Assembly (NCBI RefSeq): GCF_003865095.1
Contig: NZ_BHYK01000007.1
Location: forward strand, 124,001 to 188,000
Source of the DNA: Clostridium tagluense
Lineage (GTDB): Bacteria; Bacillota; Clostridia; Clostridiales; Clostridiaceae
DNA: 64,000 nt
Direction: 5' to 3'
This document shows positions 46,619 to 55,794 of this stretch, in pieces; position 1 is the first letter of the stretch, and the number at the start of each line of letters is the position of its first letter. The notes beneath the pieces were generated by a model. It worked only from the letters and a program-made list of their open reading frames with translations. It was not told where the DNA came from and did not search any database. Position numbers and translations under genes: made by a program.

Positions 46619-46869
46619 TATTTATCTTCAAAGAAAATAAGGCATGCAACATCCAAGAACACTTGCAAGACTAAATAAAACTTCCTTTTAAATGGGTTGG
46701 CACTTTCACTAGGATAACTGTGAACTTTTAAGCATTGGTAACGAAATAGGCGAATATTTTCATTATTGAAAAAAATATAAATATACTTAAGAAGTTACTT
46801 AAATGGTCGAAAATAGTAAATATGTGATTAGAATTAAATTAACTGATATTGTATATGGAGGAATAAAAA
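46619..46869. other. Gap before the yeh-like operon
   Basis: The gap 46488-46869 contains the terminator at 46580-46618. The remaining 250 bases show no gene or clear promoter; the operon promoter must lie here or be non-consensus. Confidence 0.5.
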
Positions 46870-47988
46870 ATGAAAAAATCAAATATATTAAAACCGCCAG
46901 TAGAAGTTTTTTATGAAGAAGAATTAAAAGCACTAGAGCAAAATGATAAAGAGTTAAAACCGAAAAATTGGAGGTTGTCTCCAAAGGCTGTGAAAACTTT
47001 TATATTAGGAAGCAGTAGAAACATTGAATATAATGATGGAAAAAAAATCAAGATAAATAAAAAGTTTTATGGAGATGATAGTCTTATTGAAAGATGCATA
47101 ATAACCTTAGCAGGAAACAGAGGTCTTATGCTTGTAGGAGAGCCAGGAACCGCAAAGACTATGCTTAGTGAACTTTTAAGTGCAGCTATAAGTGGTACAA
47201 GCACTAATACTGTACAGGGAACAGCAGGAACTACTGAAGATATGATTAAGTACAGCTGGAATTATGCTATGCTTTTAGGCACGGGACCTACTAAAGAAGC
47301 TTTAGTGCCTTCACCTCTTTATGTAGGGATGAACAGGGGGATAATAACTAGATTTGAAGAACTAACAAGGTGTCCTGCAGAGGTACAGGACAGTTTAATA
47401 AGTATAGTTAGCGATAAGGTATTGAATATACCAGAATTAGGTGACGAAGGGCTTTTATTTGCAGAGCCAGGATTTAATATTATTGCTACAGCTAATACAA
47501 GAGACAAGGGTGTAAATGAAATGAGTAGTGCACTTAAAAGAAGATTTAACTTTGAAACCATATTCCCTATAAGTGATGTTTCCTTAGAGGCTAAGATTAT
47601 AGAGCAGGAAGTAGAAAAGCTGGTGAAAGAGTCAGGAATTAAAGTAAAGATAGATAGAGATGTGGTTAATATACTAGCAACTACCTTCCATGAATTAAGA
47701 GAAGGAGTTTCAGCCCAGGGTAGCAGAATAGATAAACCAGCAGCTGTTATGAGTACCGCTGAAGCTGTATCTGTTTGTTATCAAACGGCTATGACTTCTT
47801 ATTATTTTGAAAAGTCAGAAATGAGGGTAGATTCTATGGTTCAGAATATATTAGGAACTGTAGTTAAGGAAAGTAGAGATGATATAGATAAGCTAAAGAA
47901 TTATTTTAACATTATTATAAAATCTAAAAGTTTAAAAGAAGGTGGATTATGGAAGGAATTTTACGAGGCTAGGAAATGGATAAAATAG
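46870..47988 (+). CDS. MoxR-type AAA+ ATPase, YehL family
   Basis: A 372-residue AAA+ ATPase, first gene of an operon matching E. coli yehL-M-P-Q. Walker A GEPGTAKTM is at about residues 90-98. The MoxR-type helix 2 insert and Walker B lie around RGIITRFEELTRCPAEVQDS. Sensor 1 is in NIIATANTRDKGVNE and the Arg finger region in SSALKRRFNFE. MoxR ATPases act with VWA-domain partners as chaperones or remodelling machines; the VWA partner is encoded two genes on. GGAGG precedes ATG 46870, and the end overlaps the next gene by 13 bases. Confidence 0.92.
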   Translation: MKKSNILKPPVEVFYEEELKALEQNDKELKPKNWRLSPKAVKTFILGSSRNIEYNDGKKIKINKKFYGDDSLIERCIITLAGNRGLMLVGEPGTAKTMLSELLSAAISGTSTNTVQGTAGTTEDMIKYSWNYAMLLGTGPTKEALVPSPLYVGMNRGIITRFEELTRCPAEVQDSLISIVSDKVLNIPELGDEGLLFAEPGFNIIATANTRDKGVNEMSSALKRRFNFETIFPISDVSLEAKIIEQEVEKLVKESGIKVKIDRDVVNILATTFHELREGVSAQGSRIDKPAAVMSTAEAVSVCYQTAMTSYYFEKSEMRVDSMVQNILGTVVKESRDDIDKLKNYFNIIIKSKSLKEGGLWKEFYEARKWIK

Positions 47989-50366
47989 ACGAAATATATA
48001 GAAAAGCCTATGACCTTTCAAATAATATTTTGTACTTTCCAGTAAGACATCATAGTCCAGCTTGCTCCTTTCACTTAAAGAGTGTAATAGACGCGTATAA
48101 GCCAGAAATTATTTTGATAGAAGGCCCTTCTGATGCTAATTCTGTAATACCTTATATTGGAGATGATAAAACCCAGGCACCTGTATGCATTTATTATAGT
48201 TACACAGATGAAAAAAAATTGGTTACAGAAGAAGGAGAAAAATATAAGTGTTATTATCCTTTTTTAGATTATTCACCAGAACTTATAGCTATAAGGGAGA
48301 GTAAAAAAAGAAATATTTTAGCCGAGTTTATAGACCTTCCTTATGCAGAAATATTGATAAACAGTGAAGCAGGGAAAGGGCTTAGAAAGAGTGAAGATAA
48401 GAATTCTTATAATGATGATTATTTGTTTGAAAAGAGTAAATTTATAAATTCCCTTTGTGAAAAGCAAGGTTGTAGAAGTTTTAATGAACTTTGGGAAATG
48501 TTATTTGAAATAGATGGTTTAAAAATAGAAACAGGAAGCTTTATAAAAAATATGATAGCTTTTTGTTATCTTTCAAGATGCTTTGAAAGTGAGGAAATTC
48601 TTAAGGAAGAGGGGTGTATTGCTAGGGAAAAATACATGGCTTCTAAAATAAAAGAATTTTCTTTGAAATATAATAAAATATTAGTGGTAACAGGTGGGTT
48701 TCATACTTCAGGACTTATACAACTTTCAGATGAAAATATAGAGATTGACTTACATAATATTAATGAAAAAAACATAGGGGCTTATGCTATGGTATATTCT
48801 TTTGAAGAAAGTGATCAGTTAAATGGATATGCTAGTGGTATGCCTTATCCAGCATTTTATCAGAGAATATGGAATAATCTATGCCAAGATATTGAAAATC
48901 CCTATGAAAAAGCTGTGCTAGATTTTATAGTAATGTGTGGAAGAAATATAAGAAATTCAGTAGGTGGAGTATCTATTGCTGATGAAATTGAAGCACTTAA
49001 TATGGCAAAAGGACTTCAAAAACTTAGAAATAAGGCAGAATGTGGGGTTTATGAGTTAAAGGATGCAGTAAAATCTTCTTTTATTAAAGGAGAATTTAAT
49101 ATGGCATCGGATGCGCCTTTAATAGATTTACTAAAGCTTTTAAGAGGAAGCACCATTGGGTGCCTTTGTAGTAATGCAGAAGTACCTCCTATTATTTTAG
49201 ATTTTAGACAGCTTTCCAGTAAATATAAATTGAAAATACAGGGTACGTTGCAGCAGGAAGTGGTACTGGATCTTTATAAAAATAATAGGCACAGGGAAAT
49301 AAGTGAATTTTTTCACAGGCTGAAGTTTTTAAATACAGGGTTTTGTTTAAATACTAAAGGGCCAGATTTTATAAATAAAAAGAATGTAAATCTTATACGG
49401 GAAACTTGGAATTACAAATGGAACGTTAATGTAGAAAGTAGTTTGATTGAAAATTCAGTACAGGGTGGAACACTGAAAGAAGCAGTAGAATCTTTACTTT
49501 TAAAGAAATTGTCCAGTAATATAAGTGATAGTGGTGTTATGTCAGAAGGGCTTATAGAAGCTTTTATGATGGGATACACGCATATTCTTTTAAATGCTAT
49601 ATCTATTATAAAAGATATACTTATAAATGATAATAATTTTTATTCTGTTGCTGAGTGTACCTATAATATTTATTTTTTATACAGTGGAAATGTGCTGTTT
49701 TCAGCCATACAGGATGAAAATTTAAAGCAGCTTTTAATACAATGTTATAACAAAGCGGTAACCTTAGTTCCAGAGCTTTATGCAGTACCAGAAGAAGAGG
49801 TAAATAAGGTTATAGTTAGATTGAAAGATTTATACTATATATGCTTAGAACCTGAGTTTGAAGATCATATGGATATATTTAAAGAAGCTTTATTTTCACT
49901 TACAAATAAAACTTCAAGCAATGCAGCAGTAGAAGGAGCAGCCTTAGGACTACTACTTGGACTTAATGAAGTAGATACTTGTTATATATTAAAAAAGGCA
50001 GAAGGGTATCTTTACGGTACCGGAGATAAATTTTTAAAATCAGCTACTTTCTTAAAAGGATTATTTTCTACTGCAAGAGATGTGGTTTTAAGTGAAGAAA
50101 AAATGATTATAGGAATAGACAATGTATTAAAGAATCTTAGTGAAGAGGATTTTTTAAGGCTTTTACCTGAACTTAGGCTTTCTTTTAGCTTCTTTGTTCC
50201 AAGTGAAATAGACCAAATAGGTGAAGGTATAAGTCAGCACTATGGCATAAGCGAAAGAAAGTTGTTTAATGTAGAGGCAGTAGATCCAGAGGAATTAAAT
50301 TTAGCTTTAGAGCTTGACAGGTTTGGGAAAGAAGCTTTAGAGGAGTTGGGAGTGTTAAATGAGTAA
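47976..50366 (+). CDS. DUF5682 protein, YehM family
   Basis: A 796-residue soluble protein of the AAA+/VWA/SWIM operon. The N-terminal domain starts with the family hallmark FPVRHHSPACSFHLKSVIDA and ILIEGPSDA, then VVTGGFHTSGL near residue 235. The ILIEGP and GxxH features recall TraB/EreA-type folds, an inference only. The rest is helical. It overlaps the AAA+ gene by 13 bases and the VWA gene by 8, so the stoichiometry is probably fixed by coupling. Function unknown. Confidence 0.85.
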   Translation: MDKIDEIYRKAYDLSNNILYFPVRHHSPACSFHLKSVIDAYKPEIILIEGPSDANSVIPYIGDDKTQAPVCIYYSYTDEKKLVTEEGEKYKCYYPFLDYSPELIAIRESKKRNILAEFIDLPYAEILINSEAGKGLRKSEDKNSYNDDYLFEKSKFINSLCEKQGCRSFNELWEMLFEIDGLKIETGSFIKNMIAFCYLSRCFESEEILKEEGCIAREKYMASKIKEFSLKYNKILVVTGGFHTSGLIQLSDENIEIDLHNINEKNIGAYAMVYSFEESDQLNGYASGMPYPAFYQRIWNNLCQDIENPYEKAVLDFIVMCGRNIRNSVGGVSIADEIEALNMAKGLQKLRNKAECGVYELKDAVKSSFIKGEFNMASDAPLIDLLKLLRGSTIGCLCSNAEVPPIILDFRQLSSKYKLKIQGTLQQEVVLDLYKNNRHREISEFFHRLKFLNTGFCLNTKGPDFINKKNVNLIRETWNYKWNVNVESSLIENSVQGGTLKEAVESLLLKKLSSNISDSGVMSEGLIEAFMMGYTHILLNAISIIKDILINDNNFYSVAECTYNIYFLYSGNVLFSAIQDENLKQLLIQCYNKAVTLVPELYAVPEEEVNKVIVRLKDLYYICLEPEFEDHMDIFKEALFSLTNKTSSNAAVEGAALGLLLGLNEVDTCYILKKAEGYLYGTGDKFLKSATFLKGLFSTARDVVLSEEKMIIGIDNVLKNLSEEDFLRLLPELRLSFSFFVPSEIDQIGEGISQHYGISERKLFNVEAVDPEELNLALELDRFGKEALEELGVLNE

Positions 50367-51204
50367 GGATATAAGCACACTTAATAGATGGAGATTGATT
50401 TTGGGGAAATATTCAAGCAATAACTTAAGTTTTTCGGAAGATTATATAAACTATGCTGATATGGATACCTTACTAGAATTTTTATATGAAAGAGAGTATG
50501 GAGAGGAAAGAGGAATAAGAAATGATAAAAGAGGAGGTTCCTTAAACCCTTCAAATCTTACAGTACCTCAGTGGATTACAAAGATAAAGGAATTATTTCC
50601 TAAAGAAACCGTAGAAATATTAGAAAAGCATGCTTTAGAGAAATATAACTTAAAGGAATTGCTTACAGATAAAACTGTTCTTGAAAAGTTAGAGCCAAAT
50701 CCAGAGCTTTTAAAGAGTATTCTTCAAATGAAGCATCTTATGAAGGGTGAGGTTTTAGAAACTGCAAAGAAAATAGTAAAGGTTACAGCGGAAGAAATAG
50801 CTAAAAAATTGGAGCAAGATATAAAGACGGCTATTAATGGTAGATTAGATAGAAATAAATATGGTGGAATAAAGTCTTCACGAAATATAGATTTTAAAAG
50901 AACCATAAAACAAAATTTAAAGAATTTTAATAAGGAATTAAATACTCTTGTGGTGGATAGAGTTTATTTTAATAAAAGAGTAAAATCTTCTAATCCGTGG
51001 AATGTAATAATTGCAGTAGATGAAAGTGGAAGTATGTTGGATTCCGTTATTCATAGTGCTATTATGGCAGGAATATTTTCTAAATTACCTATGTTAAAAA
51101 CAAACTTAGTTATATTTGACACAGAAATAGTTGACCTTACAGAATATTTAGATGATGTGGTGCAGACCTTGATGAGTATTCAATTAGGAGGAGCAACTTA
51201 TTAG
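50359..51204 (+). CDS. VWA protein, YehP family, 5' exon interrupted by IStron
   Basis: N-terminal 280 residues of a von Willebrand A protein. The first 215 residues are a helical region. The VWA domain opens at WNVIIAVDESGSM, with the MIDAS DxSxS Asp at residue 221, and stops in the MIDAS-Thr loop SIQLGGATY. The remaining third of the domain (GTNISRALQYC onward) is encoded at 53767-54063 after a 2.57-kb insertion. The stop at 51202-51204 is in the element. Removing the intron near LGG|GTN would give a protein of about 380 residues. Unspliced mRNA makes a truncated domain. Confidence 0.88.
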   Translation: MSKDISTLNRWRLILGKYSSNNLSFSEDYINYADMDTLLEFLYEREYGEERGIRNDKRGGSLNPSNLTVPQWITKIKELFPKETVEILEKHALEKYNLKELLTDKTVLEKLEPNPELLKSILQMKHLMKGEVLETAKKIVKVTAEEIAKKLEQDIKTAINGRLDRNKYGGIKSSRNIDFKRTIKQNLKNFNKELNTLVVDRVYFNKRVKSSNPWNVIIAVDESGSMLDSVIHSAIMAGIFSKLPMLKTNLVIFDTEIVDLTEYLDDVVQTLMSIQLGGATY

Positions 51205-51295
51205 TTGTATAAAATATATACAAATGTACTCAAACATGTACAAATGTAATATTTTATTCGAATAAAGCTCCCTACATTCGTAAAGAGTGTAGAGT

Positions 51296-51664
51296 GCGTT
51301 TGTATAAACGCCAAAACTCCTTTAATTGCTGGAAGTCCCTAAAGACTAATTAACCACAACGTAGATATGAAATAAAATCAAGCGTGATGGTGACGAAAGT
51401 AGAAAAAATAATTAGTATGGTGCAAGGTTAAATCCTAAACACCAAACAACTTTGTAAAAGTTGTAATAATGGGTAATCAGCAGCTAAGACTCGAAGAGAG
51501 TAAAGTTCAACGACTAGAGAGAAATCTCGTACCTGCAAGTGTGGGGAAATGGGGAGAATCCTATTATGCCTATTATACAATAGTTGTCTATTATGCAATA
51601 GTGCCTATTGTGCAATAGACATAATAGGATTGTGATATAGTCTGTGCTTATATGAAAGTATAAG
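51296..51664 (+). ncRNA. Group I intron catalytic core
   Basis: Conserved strands in order: P near 51321-51360 (TTTAATTGCTGGAAGTCC, then AAAGACTAATTAACCACAAC), Q near 51469-51490 (AATGGGTAATCAGCAGCTAA), R near 51505-51518 (GTTCAACGACTA), and S at 51634-51643 (GATATAGTCT). R and S pair as P7, which forms the guanosine-binding site. GCGTTT/AAACGC (51296-51311) is a P2-type hairpin. AATCCTATTATG/CATAATAGGATT (51557-51631) is the P8 stem. CTTATA/TATAAG (51647-51664) is P9. All the core elements appear intact. Confidence 0.88.
51557..51631 (+). repeat. Extended P8 arm with three palindromic repeats
   Basis: Within the 12-bp P8 stem lie CTATTATACAATAG (51570-51583), CTATTATGCAATAG (51588-51601) and CTATTGTGCAATAG (51605-51618), three near-identical palindromic 14-mers. 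They could form hairpins or pair with each other in the terminal loop. Confidence 0.75.
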
Positions 51665-51733
51665 AAGTTCATAAGAGAACTGCATAGAATTAACGAATTT
51701 ATGTGAACACTCTAAAAATAATGTATAAATGTA

Positions 51734-51773
51734 AATTAGATAATTTAGACAACCGTATTTTAAAGTTTTATAA
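51734..51773. repeat. Left halves of two nested inverted repeats around tnpB
   Basis: AATTAGATAATT (51734-51745) is complementary to 53726-53737 over all 12 bases. The 25 bases 51749-51773 pair with 53608-53632 with a single G.U wobble. Confidence 0.85.
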
Positions 51774-52019
51774 TGATCAACTATTTTTCTAAGTCTTTAA
51801 CAATTAAAGTATAAACGTAATTACTTACAAAACAATGTTCTTTATCAACTTTTAATTTTAGTTTTCAATTTTGCTCTCTTGTAATAGTCATTTTTATACT
51901 TATATAAATTTTGCTTATAGCCATTTATATAACCTCAATGAAATATTTTATATCATAAGAAAAAATATCGATAAGATAGTCGACTTATGATAATAATAAA
52001 ATATAAAGAGGTGAAGATA

Positions 52020-53423
52020 ATGGATACTATAATAAAAACTGTTAAGCAATATTCCTATGAATTAGACGAAGTTACTTTAAAAGAATTAAAATTCATAGCA
52101 AATCAATATAAGAATGTTAAAAACTATGTTTATTCAAGATTTAGTGGAATCAATAGTATTCCATTGTTAGGTAAGGAAAGACAAATAAGAGATGAATGGG
52201 TAAAAACTAACTTTGCAGAGCAGTGGAAGTTACCTGCGAGATATTGGAAGTTAGCTTTAAGTGAAGCTACGGGAAATATAAAATCACAATGGTCTAATAT
52301 TAAAAGAAGAATAAGAGAACAAATTAAAGTAAATGATAATTTATCAAATGAAGATAAGCATTATATTAACTACATTTTAAAGTTTGATAATTATTATTAT
52401 AAAGTATTAACTAATCAAATTTTCAATATTCCTAAGATATTTCAAGATAAGCAGTTAAATTATAAATATCTTAACAACTTGATTAAAAGATATACAAGAA
52501 AATATAAAGGAAATATACCTTATTCTAAAAAAGGTGCTACGTTTTCAATGGATACAGGCTTATATTCATATAAAAATGGACATATAAATATAACCTGTGT
52601 AAAAAAGGGAAAAAGGTTACCTATTAGATTAACTGATAGTAATATTAGAAATAGTACCTTAAAAGTTAAAATAATAGAAAATAAGGTAGAAATTCATTGT
52701 CCTTTAAAAGTAAAAACTAAAGAGAATAATAATCAAGAGAATGTTATAGGAATAGATAAAGGATATAAATATTTATTCGCAGTATCAAGTGGCAAATTTT
52801 ATGGTGAAAACCTTAATAGTTATCTAAGTAAAGAGACTGAAAGATTAAATAAAGTTAATAAAAATAGAAATAGATTTTGGGCTTTATATAATCAGTATTT
52901 AGAAGAAGGTACTATTAAGAACGCTAATAGAGTAAAAGAAAGTAATTTAGGCAGAGTAAAATATAATCACAATAAAGTTAAACATGACCAAACAGTTAAA
53001 TCTTATATAAACTATTCATTAAACCAATTAATAAAAGAAGAAAAACCAACTGAAATAGTAATGGAACAATTAGATTTTGTTAATTGGAATGATAAATATC
53101 CTAAAAGTATAAAAAGAAAATTATCAAGATGGATTAAGGGTTATATAAGAGAAAGGCTTGAATATAAATCGGCTCTAAATAGCATTGAGTATAGCTATAT
53201 AAATCCTGCATATACTTCTAAAGTTTGTACTGTTTGTGGTGAGTTTGGATTGAGAAGTGGTGATGTATTTACTTGTTCTAAATGTGGAAAAAGTCATTCG
53301 GATACTAATGCAAGTAAAAATATATTAAAAAGAAAATATGATAAGGAAATTACGTTATATACAAATTATAAGAAGGTTAAAGAAGTTTTAGAAAATAGAT
53401 TAAATCATCATCTTCGATGCTGA
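52020..53423 (+). CDS. tnpB: TnpB RNA-guided nuclease of the IStron
   Basis: A 467-residue IS605-type TnpB, ancestor family of Cas12. The RuvC catalytic residues are all present: D246 in IGIDKGYKY, E349 in IVMEQLDF and D428 in SDTNASKNI. The zinc finger is complete, with C403, C406, C419 and C422 (CTVCGEF ... CSKCG). I choose ATG 52020, eight bases after GAGGTG, over an in-frame ATG at 51987. In IStrons, TnpB cuts the empty donor site using an omega RNA from the element's right end, so the element is kept. No frameshift or stop is seen, so the nuclease is probably functional. Confidence 0.93.
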   Translation: MDTIIKTVKQYSYELDEVTLKELKFIANQYKNVKNYVYSRFSGINSIPLLGKERQIRDEWVKTNFAEQWKLPARYWKLALSEATGNIKSQWSNIKRRIREQIKVNDNLSNEDKHYINYILKFDNYYYKVLTNQIFNIPKIFQDKQLNYKYLNNLIKRYTRKYKGNIPYSKKGATFSMDTGLYSYKNGHINITCVKKGKRLPIRLTDSNIRNSTLKVKIIENKVEIHCPLKVKTKENNNQENVIGIDKGYKYLFAVSSGKFYGENLNSYLSKETERLNKVNKNRNRFWALYNQYLEEGTIKNANRVKESNLGRVKYNHNKVKHDQTVKSYINYSLNQLIKEEKPTEIVMEQLDFVNWNDKYPKSIKRKLSRWIKGYIRERLEYKSALNSIEYSYINPAYTSKVCTVCGEFGLRSGDVFTCSKCGKSHSDTNASKNILKRKYDKEITLYTNYKKVKEVLENRLNHHLRC

Positions 53424-53757
53424 AATATTAACCACTTCAGAAGGCCATTAAAACACTTACTTGAAAAAGATGAGGCTTTCCTTCTGAAATGTCGTTAAAA
53501 GCAAATTAGTGATTTTAAAAAGAATATTTAATCACAAATGTATGTATCTTTTGTGAAAACAGAAAGCGTATATTTTATCAGAAATGAGGGTTGAATAAAT
53601 CTTTTATTTATAAAATTTTAAAATACGGTTGTGGGAAGTAGAGTAATATTTGCATGGAAGAAGTGCCTATGAAATATCACTGGTACAACCAAGGCTTAAA
53701 ACTATCATAAGATAGAATAAGTGCGAATTATCTAATTGAGTACATTTGTACATATTT
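53424..53757 (+). ncRNA. Presumed omega (guide) RNA region and IStron right end
   Basis: Non-coding 334 bases after tnpB. TTCAGAAGG (53436-53444) and CCTTCTGAA (53480-53488) form a 9-bp hairpin typical of guide-RNA scaffolds. The region also holds the right arms of the two long inverted repeats and the complement of the left-end motif. By analogy with known IStrons the scaffold should end at the element boundary with the guide reading into the host gene (GAACCAGGAACC side). The exact ends are not determinable here. Confidence 0.55.
53608..53737. repeat. Right halves of the nested inverted repeats
   Basis: 53608-53632 is the partner of 51749-51773, and AATTATCTAATT (53726-53737) is the partner of 51734-51745. 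Pairing would fold out the 1.8-kb tnpB segment. Confidence 0.85.
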
Positions 53758-53766
53758 TTAGAACCA

Positions 53767-54063
53767 GGAACCAACATATCTAGAGCTCTTCAATATTGTA
53801 ATAGCTTAATGGAAAATCCACATAAGACCATAGTAATATTAGTAACAGACCTTTATGAAGGTAGAAGTTATGCAGCTATGTATTCTAGTGCAAAGGATAT
53901 TATTGAGTCGGGAGCAAAGCTTATAATACTTCCTGCACTTGGTATAGATGCAGAGCCTGTATATGATAGAGGTGCTGCAGAAAAAATGGTAGCGTTAGGT
54001 GCAAATGTGGCTGCTATAACTCCAGGAGGGCTTGCAAAATGGATAGCACAGATAATTGCTTAA
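53767..54063 (+). CDS. VWA protein, YehP family, 3' exon
   Basis: C-terminal part of the VWA protein: GTNISRALQYCNSLMENPHK then TIVILVTDLYEG, with the second MIDAS Asp in TDLYEG, and ending KWIAQIIA. It is in frame with the 5' exon if the join is at LGG|GTN. It has no own ribosome site and an open frame only from a TTG inside the element's right end, so it should be translated after splicing. It overlaps the SWIM gene by 25 bases. Confidence 0.85.
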   Translation, partial: GTNISRALQYCNSLMENPHKTIVILVTDLYEGRSYAAMYSSAKDIIESGAKLIILPALGIDAEPVYDRGAAEKMVALGANVAAITPGGLAKWIAQIIA

Positions 54064-55772
54064 AGAAAATAGGAACGTTTTTATTAAATATAGATGATGA
54101 ATTCTTAATAGGCGTAAGCAATAAAGGTATATTTAATAGGGCTAAAAAGGATTTAGAAAAATCAGAAGCAATAAAAGTAGAGGTGGCGGAGGAAGATTCA
54201 GCTTTAAAATGTATTTTAGAAGATGGAACGGAATGTGTCATAAATGAAGATATTAAAGCTTATAAATGTTCCTGTCCCTCAAGAAGCATATGTAAGCACG
54301 TGTTAATGTGCTATTTGTATGTGAAAAGTAATTTAAACTCTTTATTTTCCGTAGAAAATAAGAGTTTAAATGAAAATAAGAGTTTAAATGAAAATAAAGA
54401 AAGTGAAAAGTTTGATTTTAGTGAGTTTTTAAATATAGATATTGAAAGTTTATCAAAATTGTTAGGAGAGAAAGCTTTTAATGAAATAGTAAAAAGAATA
54501 AATTTTGGTGTAGAAATCGAAATAGAAGAAGCTTCATTACTTACTATAAAATTTAAAGAGGAAGACCATGTGGTGAAGGTAATTCCAAATATTAAAGAAG
54601 AGATTTCGCCTAAAGAAATTTTAGATGAAGTTATATGTTCTTGTAAAAGTAAAGAGATTTGTAGGCATAAGGTAGAAGCTTTAATTCATTATGAAATTTT
54701 TAAAGGCTTTATAAAAAAAGAAGATCTCGTTATTTTAAATAAAAAATCTAAAGCTGAAAAAACACTTTTGATTGAAGGTGTAAGTTTGGTTAAAAAGCTT
54801 ATGGAAGATATTTTATTTGTAGGGATATCTAGGCTTCCAGAAAATATTACAGATAAGGTAGAGAGCACAGCGTTATTATGCCACAGTTACAATCTACCTA
54901 ATTTAGAAAAGATGCTTAGAAGCGTTAAAAGTGAAATAGAACTTTATATAAACAAAAATGCTTCTTTTTCCATAGCTTCTTTTAGAAAAAAAATAAGTTA
55001 TATATATACTACTGCTTTAGCCATAGAAAACTGCAAGGATGAAAATAAGCTTTATAAATTATGTGGAGAACATAAGTCTGCTTATTATGATATACCACCA
55101 ATTATATTATATGGTATAGGAGCAGAATCTTGGAGTTCTAAATCAGGCTATGAGGGCATTACATATTACTATTTTGAAGAAAACAAAGGAAATTTATTTA
55201 CTTATACCAGCTCAAGACCAACATATTATGATAATAAAAAAAGAAACTATGGACTCGCTTATAGTGAAGTTCCAAGCTTTGGTATTCAAGGCAGTTTAGA
55301 GGAAATATCACAGCATTCAATAAGACTTGTTAATGGGAAAATCAATGATGAGAGAAGAATTTCCGCAAGTGGGCAAAGCAAAGGACAGCTTTTAGAAAAA
55401 ACAGATATATATAAGTTGGATTTTAAAGAGTTATTTATAGATAACTGGCAGAAACTTTTACAGGGATATTCTAAAAAAAATACAAATCTATATATTATTA
55501 AGGCTGAAAGCTATGAAAAAAGTTCATTTGATAAAATAAACCAAAGGTTTATCTTACCCATTTATGATGCAGAGAAAAATATGATTTGTATAGAGATAGA
55601 TTATTCTAAAGAGAAAAAAAGAATGATACAAAAATTTGAAAGAATGGAAAGACTAAAGAAATATCCAGGCAGAATGCTTGTACATACCTATTTAAAGGAA
55701 GGACAGCTTAGGGTAATACCTATTGTAGCTTATTATGAAAATGGGGATATAGTAAATTTAACATTAAACTAA
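54039..55772 (+). CDS. SWIM zinc-finger protein, YehQ family
   Basis: A 577-residue protein with two SWIM motifs (CxCx(n)CxH): YKCSCPSRSICKHVLMC near residues 75-90 and VICSCKSKEICRHKVEALIH near residues 200-220. SWIM fingers bind nucleic acids or proteins. A direct repeat SLNENK links the N-terminal part. The C-terminal half is a mixed domain of unknown function. Start ATG 54039 lies inside the VWA 3' exon, so translation is coupled and may suffer if the IStron is not spliced. Confidence 0.88.
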   Translation: MDSTDNCLKKIGTFLLNIDDEFLIGVSNKGIFNRAKKDLEKSEAIKVEVAEEDSALKCILEDGTECVINEDIKAYKCSCPSRSICKHVLMCYLYVKSNLNSLFSVENKSLNENKSLNENKESEKFDFSEFLNIDIESLSKLLGEKAFNEIVKRINFGVEIEIEEASLLTIKFKEEDHVVKVIPNIKEEISPKEILDEVICSCKSKEICRHKVEALIHYEIFKGFIKKEDLVILNKKSKAEKTLLIEGVSLVKKLMEDILFVGISRLPENITDKVESTALLCHSYNLPNLEKMLRSVKSEIELYINKNASFSIASFRKKISYIYTTALAIENCKDENKLYKLCGEHKSAYYDIPPIILYGIGAESWSSKSGYEGITYYYFEENKGNLFTYTSSRPTYYDNKKRNYGLAYSEVPSFGIQGSLEEISQHSIRLVNGKINDERRISASGQSKGQLLEKTDIYKLDFKELFIDNWQKLLQGYSKKNTNLYIIKAESYEKSSFDKINQRFILPIYDAEKNMICIEIDYSKEKKRMIQKFERMERLKKYPGRMLVHTYLKEGQLRVIPIVAYYENGDIVNLTLN

Positions 55773-55794
55773 AATGTTGTAAGGGGTTTGTTTT

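Larger units (their letters stand above)
51193..53772 (+). mobile_element. IStron: group I intron plus IS605-type tnpB, inserted in the VWA gene
   Basis: A composite insertion with a group I intron core at its 5' end and a tnpB gene near its 3' end, without tnpA, as in the IStrons of Clostridium difficile and C. botulinum. Ends are approximate: the left lies between 51193 and 51205, the right between 53748 and 53772. The left-end motif TACAAATGTACTC (51219-51231) is complemented by GAGTACATTTGTA (53738-53750). Host coding sequence reads through on both sides (LGG, then GTNIS). Orientation is the same as the host gene, as needed for splicing. Confidence 0.85.

Noticed and set aside
51205-52019. 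The insertion as a plain IS605 element without an intron
   Set aside because: The 800 bases before tnpB contain ordered group I intron strands (P, Q, R, S with P7 pairing), which a simple tnpB element does not have.
53746-54063. A separate small gene starting at TTG 53746
   Set aside because: Its first residues are the element's right end. From GTNIS onward it is the missing part of the VWA domain, so it is a 3' exon rather than an independent gene.
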